From the NCBI GenBank assembly GCA_031362245.1, contig JANLSD010000014.1, positions 24,853-88,852 of the forward strand: 64,000 bases of DNA, read 5' to 3'. The notes below the pieces were generated by a model, which saw nothing but the letters and a program-made list of their open reading frames with translations, was not told where the DNA came from and searched no databases. This DNA is from JAAURS01 sp031362245. Its GTDB lineage: Bacteria > Cyanobacteriota > Cyanobacteriia > Thermosynechococcales > Thermosynechococcaceae. This document shows positions 8,724 through 17,700 of this stretch, piece after piece. Each line of letters begins with the position of its first letter. Within the stretch, counting starts at the first letter, position 1. Both the position numbers and the translations under genes were made by a program.

Positions 8724-9059
8724 ATGAGTAATCAAGATGGCGATCGCTTTGCGGGAGGCTTTCTCGCCGGAACCATTTTTGGATCGGTTGTGGGTGGCCT
8801 TGTGGGCACTTGGCTTGCCACGAAGCTGATTGAATCAGAGGATGATGCCGCATCGCTCTCAGAAAGTGGGCCAGCCAGTATTGCCAAAGAGCAGTTTAGG
8901 CGCATCAAACAGCGGGTTCTCAATGCCACCGAAGAACCGACCGTAGAGGAAGCCCGCCAAGGGTTAGAGGATAAAATTACTCAGCTTAATGATGCGATCG
9001 ATTTAGCCCGTCAGCAGCTCAGTAAGGTCAACGGCAACGGCTCACCGGAAGATTTTTAG
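8724..9059 (+). CDS. Conserved cyanobacterial protein with one membrane helix (YtxH-like)
   Basis: The 111-aa protein starts with a glycine-rich hydrophobic segment (GGFLAGTIFGSVVGGLVGTWLATKL, about 11-35). It ends in a charged helix with heptad-like spacing (LEDKITQLNDAIDLARQQL, about 83-101). This layout resembles YtxH-like membrane proteins. The role is unknown. It is followed closely by the YggT-family gene on the same strand and may share its transcript. Confidence 0.65.
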   Translation: MSNQDGDRFAGGFLAGTIFGSVVGGLVGTWLATKLIESEDDAASLSESGPASIAKEQFRRIKQRVLNATEEPTVEEARQGLEDKITQLNDAIDLARQQLSKVNGNGSPEDF

Positions 9060-9129
9060 ACAATGGCGCTTAAACCAGCGCTTTTGAATCGATTAGACTA
9101 AAGACAGCGTTCGATCATGCAGGAACATC

Positions 9130-9396
9130 ATGCCCACTGAAGTTGCATCGGTTTTAGGCCCAATTACTGGTGGCCTCAGTTATTTTATTGGCATTTATAC
9201 CTTACTCGTCATTGTTAGATGTCTGTTGACGTGGTTTCCCTCCGTAAACTGGAGTAGCCCTCCTTTTTCGGTGCTCGGCCAACTCACAGATCCTTACCTC
9301 AATCTCTTTCGGAATGTGATTCCCCCGCTGGGAGGGATGGATTTGTCTCCCATGCTGGCGATTTTTGTGCTTCAGATTTTAGGCTCGTTGCTGTAA
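9130..9396 (+). CDS. YggT family membrane protein (Ycf19-like)
   Basis: The 88-aa protein has two hydrophobic helices. The first is followed by LLVIVRCLLTWFPSVNW and the loop FSVLGQLTDPYLNLFRNVIPPLGGMDLSPMLA, which is the YggT signature (LTxPxLxxFRxxIPPxGxxDxSP). In cyanobacteria and plastids (Ycf19/CCB3 relatives) such proteins are linked to thylakoid-membrane organisation and cytochrome assembly. The reading frame is complete. Confidence 0.88.
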   Translation: MPTEVASVLGPITGGLSYFIGIYTLLVIVRCLLTWFPSVNWSSPPFSVLGQLTDPYLNLFRNVIPPLGGMDLSPMLAIFVLQILGSLL

Positions 9397-9545
9397 AAGG
9401 TGAATCGGCCTTTGCACTGTGTTGGGCTTTGGCCGACATCCCCCACGGCTGCGTTGTGCTTACGCTTCGCAGAGATTCAAAGGCATAGATCTCAGAACGG
9501 ATTCAGCTTGTACAATAGATGCCTGTGCTATTGGATAAGGCTTGC

Positions 9546-11891
9546 ATGTTGACCTCTGCCCCGTTTACACCTGAAGAGATTGCATCAGAAGGGCTTAAGC
9601 CCCAAGAGTACGAAGATATTGTCAAACGTCTGGGTCGTCACCCTAACCGAGCAGAACTCGGGATGTTTGGGGTGATGTGGTCAGAGCACTGCTGCTACAA
9701 AAACTCGCGTCCCTTGCTGAAGCAGTTTCCCACGACGGGAGATCGCGTCCTGGTTGGCCCTGGTGAAAATGCAGGGGTGGTGGACTTGGGCGATGGACTT
9801 CAGTTGGCCTTTAAGATTGAATCCCACAATCATCCTTCGGCAGTGGAGCCGTTTCAGGGCGCTGCCACAGGGGTTGGCGGCATTCTGCGAGATATTTTTA
9901 CGATGGGTGCAAGGCCGATCGCCCTGCTCAATTCCCTCCGCTTTGGCGACTTAGCCGATGCCCGTACCCGACGCTTATTTACGGGAGTCGTCTCGGGTAT
10001 TTCTCACTACGGCAACTGCGTGGGCGTACCGACCGTAGGTGGAGAAGTCTATTTTGACCCTGCTTACTCTGGCAATCCTTTGGTCAATGTGATGGCTTTG
10101 GGACTCATGGAAACCCCTGAGATTGTGAAATCTGGGGCGGCAGGCATTGGCAACCCTGTTCTTTATGTGGGTTCCACCACGGGGCGGGATGGCATGGGCG
10201 GAGCCAGCTTTGCCAGTGCAGAACTGAGTGACGCATCAGAAGCCGATCGCCCAGCAGTACAAGTCGGCGACCCGTTCTTAGAAAAATCTTTAATTGAGGC
10301 ATGTTTAGAAGCCTTCAAAACAGGGGCAGTGGTTGCAGCTCAGGATATGGGCGCTGCGGGGATTACCTGTTCTACAGCGGAAATGTCCGCCAAGGGTGGC
10401 GTTGGGGTTGACTTTGATCTCGACAAAATCCCCGTCCGTGAGTCTGGCATGGTGCCCTACGAGTACATGCTCTCCGAATCTCAGGAGCGGATGCTGTTTG
10501 TCGCCCACAAAGGCCGTGAGCAAGAGCTGATTGATATCTTCCATCGCTGGGGCCTTCAGGCAGTGGTGGCAGGCGAGGTGATGGAAGACCCGATTGTGCG
10601 GATTCGGTTTAAGGGCGGGATTGCGGCGGAGATTTTAGCCACGGCCCTCTCCGACAACACACCCATCTACGAGCGTGAGGTACTGGCGGAACCACCTGCC
10701 TATGCCCTAGAGGCTTGGGAGTGGAGCTGCGATCGCCTCCCCCCTGCGCTTCCCACAGGGCTAGGGCTCCTGGGTGCCCCTAAATCCTGGACTCAAGTTC
10801 TTAAAGAACTTCTGGCAACGCCAACGATCGCCTCAAAACGATGGGTCTATCGTCAGTATGACCAACAAGTCCAAAACAATACGGTCATGCTCCCTGGCGG
10901 CGCAGATGCTGCTGTGGTGCGCTTGCGTCCTGTAGACCCACCCATGCCTGCCCACCAAGCCACAAAGGGCGTAGCTGCAACCGTAGACTGTAACTCCCGC
11001 TATGTGTACCTCGACCCCTATGAAGGGGCTAAGGCCACGGTTGCAGAAGCGGCGCGCAACCTAAGCTGCGTGGGTGCAGAACCGATCGCCGTTACAGATA
11101 ATCTCAACTTCGGCAGTCCTGAAAAGCCCATTGGCTACTGGCAGTTAGCAGAAGCTTGCCGAGGCTTGGCGGATGCCTGTCGCGCTATGAAAACCCCTGT
11201 GACAGGTGGCAATGTCTCGCTGTACAACGAAACCTTAGACAGTCGTGGAAAGCCTCAGCCCATCTATCCAACACCCGTGGTTGGGATGGTGGGGCTGATT
11301 CCTGACCTGAGCCAAGTTTGTGGGCAGGGCTGGAAAGTGGAGGGCGATCGCATTTATCTTCTCGGCAGTCCCTTGGGTGCCCCTACGCCTCTAGTCACCC
11401 TAGGCGCTTCAGAATATCTCACCGTCATTCACAACACCGTTGCAGGCCGTCCCCACCGTGTGGACTTTGACCTAGAAACTGCCGTACAAGCTGCTTGCCG
11501 TCACGGCATCCGGCAGGGATGGGTGCGTTCTGCCCATGACAGCGCAGAGGGGGGTGTGGCGATTGCCCTAGCAGAATCCTGCATTTCGGGACAGCTTGGC
11601 GCACAGCTCACGGTGCCCCATCCTTCAGAGAGCCTACGCTGGGATGAAGTGCTCTTTGGAGAAGGGGGTGCCCGCATCTTGGTCTCCGTCAATCCAGCCC
11701 ATCAGACTGATTGGGAAACGCACATAACGCAAGTTCTCGGCAGCTCATGGCAGCATTTGGGATTTGTAAGGGGTGCAGCCGATCCCTTAGAACTCAAAAC
11801 CGAGGATAACCTGACATTAATCTCGGCTAGTATGGAGGAGATCGCTACTCCTTGGCTTACGGCGATCGAGACGTATTTACAGGCTGACTAA
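9546..11891 (+). CDS. purL: Phosphoribosylformylglycinamidine synthase subunit PurL
   Basis: PurL uses ATP and ammonia from glutamine (via PurQ/PurS) to make FGAM in purine synthesis. The protein of about 781 aa is a normal small-type PurL. It shows MWSEHCCYKNSR, the GPGENAGVVDLGDGL nucleotide loop, HNHPSAVEPFQGAATGVGG, and in the second half the tandem repeat of the fold (TVAEAARNLSCVGAEP, VTGGNVSLYNE). I chose the ATG at 9546 because AAGG lies 5 nt upstream; an ATG at 9519 in the same frame has no ribosome site. It is followed by purF, 78 bp downstream. Confidence 0.96.
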   Translation: MLTSAPFTPEEIASEGLKPQEYEDIVKRLGRHPNRAELGMFGVMWSEHCCYKNSRPLLKQFPTTGDRVLVGPGENAGVVDLGDGLQLAFKIESHNHPSAVEPFQGAATGVGGILRDIFTMGARPIALLNSLRFGDLADARTRRLFTGVVSGISHYGNCVGVPTVGGEVYFDPAYSGNPLVNVMALGLMETPEIVKSGAAGIGNPVLYVGSTTGRDGMGGASFASAELSDASEADRPAVQVGDPFLEKSLIEACLEAFKTGAVVAAQDMGAAGITCSTAEMSAKGGVGVDFDLDKIPVRESGMVPYEYMLSESQERMLFVAHKGREQELIDIFHRWGLQAVVAGEVMEDPIVRIRFKGGIAAEILATALSDNTPIYEREVLAEPPAYALEAWEWSCDRLPPALPTGLGLLGAPKSWTQVLKELLATPTIASKRWVYRQYDQQVQNNTVMLPGGADAAVVRLRPVDPPMPAHQATKGVAATVDCNSRYVYLDPYEGAKATVAEAARNLSCVGAEPIAVTDNLNFGSPEKPIGYWQLAEACRGLADACRAMKTPVTGGNVSLYNETLDSRGKPQPIYPTPVVGMVGLIPDLSQVCGQGWKVEGDRIYLLGSPLGAPTPLVTLGASEYLTVIHNTVAGRPHRVDFDLETAVQAACRHGIRQGWVRSAHDSAEGGVAIALAESCISGQLGAQLTVPHPSESLRWDEVLFGEGGARILVSVNPAHQTDWETHITQVLGSSWQHLGFVRGAADPLELKTEDNLTLISASMEEIATPWLTAIETYLQAD

Positions 11892-11969
11892 ATAGCCTTG
11901 CCTGTGCTTCAATCGTAATCTCCCCCATTTTCTCCCCCCAAAATTTTCCGATCAGGAGTCATTCCCAGC

Positions 11970-13496
11970 ATGGCCGTTTTTTCCTCTGCGTCTTTTGACG
12001 GTTTGGAGTCTCTTGCGACCCTCAACGAAGGTGTCGATTTAGTCCCTGACCACTCTGACAAACCTGAGGAAGCCTGTGGTGTCTTTGGCATTTATGCCCC
12101 AGGCATAGAGGTTGCCAAATTGACTTACTTTGGTCTGTTTGCCCTTCAACATCGTGGTCAAGAATCGGCAGGGATTGCCACCTTTGTGGGGGATAAGGTC
12201 TCGCTCCATAAGGATATGGGACTTGTCACCCAGGTGTTTGATGAGGATATTCTCAACACGTTACCTGGCCCTATTTCCGTAGGACACACCCGCTACTCCA
12301 CCACTGGTTCTAGCCGTGTGGTGAATGCCCAGCCTGTGTTAGTGCAAACGCGCTTAGGGCCGCTGGTTTTGGCCCATAACGGTAACTTGGTGAATACCGT
12401 TGCATTACGTGATCAGCTTATGGCTGATAATTGGGAGCTGGCAAGCACCACAGACTCTGAAGGCATTGCCTGTGCGATCGCCCATGAAGTACAGCTTGGC
12501 AAAGACTGGCTTGAAGGTGCAATTGCAGCCTGCCAGATCTGTGAAGGAGCCTTTAGTCTCGTCGTCGGCACCCCTGATGGCATCATGGGCATCCGTGACC
12601 CCCACGGCATCCGGCCTTTGGTGATTGGGTTACTCCCCAAGGAAAATCCTGAAGATGATGGGCCGCTTCACTACGTTTTGGCGTCTGAAAGCTGTGCGTT
12701 AGACATTATTGGCGCTGAGTTTATCCGTGATGTAGATCCAGGGGAACTGGTCTGGATTACTGACAAAGGCATTGCGTCTTTTCACTGGTCAACTCAGCCA
12801 GAACGCAAGCTTTGCATTTTTGAGATGATTTATTTTGCACGGCCCGATAGCCAAATGCATGGCGAAAGCCTCTATAGCTATCGCACCCGTATTGGTCACT
12901 ATTTGGCCCAAGAAGCGCCCATTGATGCAGATATTGTGATTGCGGTACCGGACTCTGGCATCCCTGCGGCGATTGGTTATTCCCAGAAATCGGGGATTCC
13001 CTATGTGGAAGGTTTGATTAAAAATCGCTATGTGGGCCGCACCTTTATTCAGCCTACGCAAAAAATGCGGGAAATGGGCATTCGCATGAAGCTGAACCCA
13101 TTACGGGATGTTTTGGAAGGCAAGCGGGTGATTATTGTGGATGATTCCATTGTGCGGGGCACTACGAGTCGCAAAATTGTGAAGGCGCTGCGGGATGCTG
13201 GGGCAACGGAAGTTCACATGTGTATTTCTTCTCCCCCTGTGACGCATCCTTGCTTCTACGGCATTGATACCGACAGTCAAGATCACCTGATTGCTGCAAC
13301 CAAAACCGTGGCTGAAATTGCGGAACAGATTGGGGTCGATTCGCTGTATTACCTGAGTTGGGAGGGAATGCTGGAGGCAACTCGCGAAAGTACCACCAGT
13401 TTTTGCTCGGCTTGCTTTACGGGGAACTATCCCATCACGATTCCAGAACCATTGAAGCGATCAAAGCTGATGCTGGAAGAAACGGCGATCGCCTAA
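11970..13496 (+). CDS. purF: Amidophosphoribosyltransferase
   Basis: PurF makes phosphoribosylamine from PRPP and glutamine, the first committed purine step. The 508-aa protein has a propeptide followed by EEACGVFGIY, whose Cys becomes the N-terminal glutamine-amidotransferase nucleophile after cleavage. HRGQESAGIA and GHTRYSTTG belong to the glutaminase domain. The PRPP-binding VIIVDDSIVRGTT is near 383-395. Cysteines near the C-terminus (CFTGNY, SSPPVTHPC) fit the 4Fe-4S-type PurF. It lies directly downstream of purL. Confidence 0.97.
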   Translation: MAVFSSASFDGLESLATLNEGVDLVPDHSDKPEEACGVFGIYAPGIEVAKLTYFGLFALQHRGQESAGIATFVGDKVSLHKDMGLVTQVFDEDILNTLPGPISVGHTRYSTTGSSRVVNAQPVLVQTRLGPLVLAHNGNLVNTVALRDQLMADNWELASTTDSEGIACAIAHEVQLGKDWLEGAIAACQICEGAFSLVVGTPDGIMGIRDPHGIRPLVIGLLPKENPEDDGPLHYVLASESCALDIIGAEFIRDVDPGELVWITDKGIASFHWSTQPERKLCIFEMIYFARPDSQMHGESLYSYRTRIGHYLAQEAPIDADIVIAVPDSGIPAAIGYSQKSGIPYVEGLIKNRYVGRTFIQPTQKMREMGIRMKLNPLRDVLEGKRVIIVDDSIVRGTTSRKIVKALRDAGATEVHMCISSPPVTHPCFYGIDTDSQDHLIAATKTVAEIAEQIGVDSLYYLSWEGMLEATRESTTSFCSACFTGNYPITIPEPLKRSKLMLEETAIA

Positions 13497-13509
13497 TTCT
13501 ATAAATAGC

Positions 13510-14166
13510 GTGACCCATGCAATCCTGTTTGACCTAGACGGAACATTAAGCGATCCAAAGGTTGGGATTACAGGCTCGATTCAGTCCGCCTTATCTGCGT
13601 TGGATTACCCAGTGCCAGAGCAGGATGATCTGCTGTGGTGCATTGGGCCACCTTTGCATCACAGTTTTGCCCAGTTGCTCCAGACTACGGATTCAGCTTT
13701 GGTGGATCGCGCCATTGGCTTGTATCGCGATCGCTTTTCTACGGTTGGGCTGTTTGAAAATACGCTCTATCCTGAGATTCCGAGGGTGCTTCAGGCTTTG
13801 CGCGGGTTAGGCTATTGCTGTTTTGTGGCAACTTCTAAGCCGCAAGTGTTTGCACGGCGCATTATTGAGCATTTTGAGTTAGCCCCTTTGCTAGAGGGCA
13901 TTTACGGCAGCGAATTAAATGGCACCCGCAGCGATAAAGGTGAGTTGATTCAGTATGTTTTGGAGCGGGAGAAACTTGCATCTCAGGCGTGTGTGATGGT
14001 GGGCGATCGCTCCCACGATATGATCGGGGCAAAGCGTCATGGGCTGAAGACGATTGGCGTTACCTACGGCTATGGCACTATTCCCGAACTCATGGCCCAC
14101 GGAGCAGATTACCTTGCCCATAAACCAGAAGAAATTATCCCTATGGTTGAAGCGATTGCGCTCTAA
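13510..14166 (+). CDS. HAD-family phosphatase (phosphoglycolate phosphatase-like)
   Basis: A 218-aa HAD hydrolase. Motif I is FDLDGTLSDP at about 7-16, motif II is the FVATSK region (about 105-110), and motif IV is VMVGDRSHDMIGAKRHG (about 158-174). The Gph/5'-nucleotidase branch is suggested by DLDGTLSDPKVGITGSI-type sequence and the helical cap between 20 and 85. Substrate is unknown. It starts with GTG, 13 bp after purF, so it is probably co-transcribed with the purine genes. Confidence 0.85.
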   Translation: MTHAILFDLDGTLSDPKVGITGSIQSALSALDYPVPEQDDLLWCIGPPLHHSFAQLLQTTDSALVDRAIGLYRDRFSTVGLFENTLYPEIPRVLQALRGLGYCCFVATSKPQVFARRIIEHFELAPLLEGIYGSELNGTRSDKGELIQYVLEREKLASQACVMVGDRSHDMIGAKRHGLKTIGVTYGYGTIPELMAHGADYLAHKPEEIIPMVEAIAL

Positions 14167-14226
14167 GTCCTCAAAAATGATGGAGTAATTTTTCTGTCCT
14201 GTTTCTGTCTATAGCTGGCACACTGC

Positions 14227-14718
14227 CTAAGCTGGGGCGATCGCCGTTACTGTCCCATTAGAACCTCTATACTTGAGTGCCCCATCCTGAACGTATAGAA
14301 TTCCACCGCCTGCGGGGTTTACGGATGGCGCAACGGTAGCATTTGCGATCGCAATTACACCTTTTCCTTTACCAAACTGATCGCTGGTGCGGATGCCGAT
14401 GTTGCCTCCTTCTGCTAACCGTTGGATCACGGCGATCGTCTCGAAGCCTTTATTGTCGGCCTTGCGACCATTGATCTGGAACTTGTCGGACTGGACGGCG
14501 ATCTCGTATTTTCCGGCTGGGGCGATTTGATCGGTTTCGACGAATTCGATGTCGGGATTGGGGTCGTCGATTCTGATTGAGGCTGCGCCGCCGCTGGTGC
14601 CTGATTGTTTGATGTGCAGGGCGGGTTGGTTATAGTCTGGGTTTGTGGCAGATATTTCTAGAACGGAGGATGCTGAGTTGAGGGTGCCTTCGTTGGATGT
14701 GATAGATTGAGTAGCCAT
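14227..14718 (-). CDS. Phage-tail-fibre/hyaluronidase-like surface protein, last gene of the operon
   Basis: A protein of about 163 aa starting at an ATG with AGGAG 6 nt upstream; the frame extends further but without a ribosome site. It begins with TQSITSNEGTLNSASSVLEI and has beta-rich segments (LHIKQSGTSGGAASIRI). It ends GGGILYVQDGALKYRGSNG..TVTAIAPA. The GGxLYVxDGALKYRGSxGTVT end is typical of phage tail-fibre, hyaluronidase-like and other trimeric receptor-binding C-termini. It is the sixth gene of the 14.2-24.4 kb operon, 81 bp after the PhoD-fusion gene. It could be a receptor-binding or structural component, but the function is inferred. Confidence 0.65.
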   Translation of the reverse strand: MATQSITSNEGTLNSASSVLEISATNPDYNQPALHIKQSGTSGGAASIRIDDPNPDIEFVETDQIAPAGKYEIAVQSDKFQINGRKADNKGFETIAVIQRLAEGGNIGIRTSDQFGKGKGVIAIANATVAPSVNPAGGGILYVQDGALKYRGSNGTVTAIAPA

Positions 14719-14799
14719 TGTTTTCTCCTGTAAGTTAATTTTGATTTTGTTATTGAGAGTTTCCTCCAACCCGACCCCATTTTTATTTCGGCAGTAAAA

Positions 14800-17700
14800 T
14801 TAGATCACCTTAAGTGTTGGATCACCATTGATCATCTGAAATTTGTCGGTCGAACTTGCTTTTGAAAAGTTTTTGTTAGCGGCGGCGAGCGCATCACCCA
14901 CCGTTCCACCCGCCAAAAATTCATCCAGCAATGCTTTTATGGCGGGTGCCCATTGAAGGGTATTGGTAAGCCGATCCTTCCCTGACTGGGTTACGATAAC
15001 GACGGTATCGCCCCTAATCTTGGTGATACATTGACTCGTTGCACAGCCAGCCAGTACCACAATTTTTGCTTTGGCAGTATTGAGGAGGTTGGTCAGTTCC
15101 GGACATGTGATATCCGGTTTCTGTCTACCCGGATCATACGGTGTCAATCCCAATGTTCTGTTCGTCCCAAGCACCGTGTGTCCGAAATAGACAACGACCG
15201 AACCTGTCGATTGCAGTGAACTCTTAAAGTCAATAGCGGCAGTGCTTGGATTGCTGATAAGATTGATTGAAAGACCGGCCAGATCGAATCGGTTTGCTCC
15301 CATATCACTGGGGCTTTGATCCACAATCCAATCAAAAAACTGCTGCCTTGTATAGCCGACATCTAGTTTCTTAAAATAGACGTGCATGAAAATGTCCGTG
15401 GTTGGTATATTATGCAGGCTCAATTTCTTGACACCTTGTTTCGGTGTTTGTAGCTCCACCTCGACTGATTCTGTGGCTCCTTCCGATTCTTCCTCATCTG
15501 AGTTCTCAGTCAGCCAGTCAAATTCTTCTCTATCTTCTTGAGCAAAGGCTTCTACAAATGCCTCTTCGGCTGAATCGTCTCGTGCGTTCAGAGAGGCTTC
15601 GTCCTCAGAAACTTCATCGTCCTCAGCAATTTCATGTTCTAGAGCCTCTAACGATTTAGAGGCACGCCTATGCCAGGGCGAGCCAGCATACTCGCCGTCC
15701 ATGTATGCTGAACCCGAGGTGTATTTGTAAATATGTACCTCCTTGTCAGAGAGATAGTCGACTCGTACGTCGACCTCAACACCCGCAGCCACTGTCACAA
15801 TCGCGACGGCGTTTTGGAAAAGTGCCAGACTTGGAGCATCAGCACTATTCTTTGACATGAAGCCAGGTTCCAGCCGATAATTGCCGATCTTGAAATATAG
15901 TTCACTCAGTTTCGCGGCGAGCCATGCTTTGCCGGATGAGCGAATGGTTGTCTGTAAGCCTGAGCAGGTGATCTGTAATAGTTCGGGCTTTGGTCTGCCA
16001 CTGCCAGGGAGATTGGCAGTCATGCAATAGTTGTGGTGTACGTCGCCCGAAACCAGCACCAGTGTTTTCACTTGGCTCCCCGTCTTGCGCATAGCGTCGA
16101 CTAGTCCCCATAAATCGCGCCAGCTCTTATCCCGAATCATATGCTCCAAGTCCGTAGCTCTGCGAAAGACGCGGAGCAATGAGTCTGAAGCTATGCCCAG
16201 CATCGTAGAACTTGTTGCAGCAGCAACAAGGGACGGTAGATTAGCCTGATCCCAAGCCTCAGCAGTTGTTTCGGGCTTCATCATGATATTCATCATCTGC
16301 TTCTGCAGAAGCAGCGGCGTAGACAGTGCGATGAAAGCTACTGGTCCGGCTGGCCCCTTCTCGACGAGGATTTGACGCATCCACGCAAGTTGAGCGTCGT
16401 CGATAGTCTGCGACATAGGACGCTTTTTCGGATCGTCGTGGTCAATGATCCTTAACTTGTCGTCGGCTGGAATCATCAATTTGCGAGTCCGGCAGTCGGG
16501 AACCAAAAACGGTGGATCGAACGGGAGTTTATAGTGCCACTCCAGACTCATGCCCGACTGGTAGCTGGCTTTTGGATCCTTTGGTGGCAATGGAGTGAAG
16601 CAAGCACGATGGATACATCTGCGTAGCGCTGGTAGCGCATCAATGCCCTGCTGCTGCGCTGCTGCGAGAGCTTTGACCCGTGGGTCATCAATTTTCCACT
16701 GCGACGGAGCCTTATTGCACCAGCCTTGGTACATCCAGTAAGCGGCCAAGCTGTCAGTCAATGTCTTGGGCCACATTCGGTAAGCATCCTTTTCATTGTG
16801 AAGCATCCGCACCCATGACAGGTCAAAGTTCCAGTCGTCAGTCGCCTCATGGTCGTCGAGCATGAGGAACGTGGGAACCTGCGCAAGTAACACGCGCACG
16901 CTGCGTGAACTAGTCCAGGAGCGCTCGTAGAGATATGCGTACTCAGCAAAGTCAGCTGCGTGTCGTCCCCCTGCAGCCGCAAGATGCCCACGATGATTCG
17001 GCTGAACTATCGCTGAATTGGAGCCATCAACAACTGTAGGAAGCAAAGGTTCAAAATCCGGGATCTGCCATAGCAGGAAGTTGTGGGAGATGTAGCGGTT
17101 GGCCATCGGATTGCGCCGTACTATAGTACGGAAACCAACTGTCCAGTGGGGCAGAAATGCCCGATAAGATCCACTCTTGAGATTCAATTTGTCGACGGAC
17201 TTGAGAAGGGTAAGCGCTTTACTATAGGTTTCCTGGTCTGATACCTTGCCTCCCAGCCCCCACGTCAGCCCGGTCATAAGTTGATGGGCCAGAACCCGAC
17301 TCTCCTTATCTGTAGTACCAGTCTTTGGATATCGGTGGTAGATGCTTTTGATCTCCGGATACTTCTCATATAATTCATCGAGTTTCTTGAGGTCGTCTCT
17401 GACATTTTCAACAAACTTTGTGTCAGGGTCTTTGTATGCCTTATATCGGTGCGCGAACCTGCCAGCCCACGCCCCATCGATGAGCTTATCGCGCACGGAT
17501 GAGGCCGAATCCACAGGCCCTGGAATCCGTGCGGCGAAGCGTCCCCTAATCATCATTTCGCCATGATCATCACCAATCTGATCGGAGTAAATCTGATCCC
17601 CGCCGAAAAACAGGAAGTGCGGCCACTTCTCCTTCGGCGCGGTGCGCAGCCAGTCACCAAGACCGTGGAGCATGTCTGGCCCCCAGTCTTTGCCATTTTC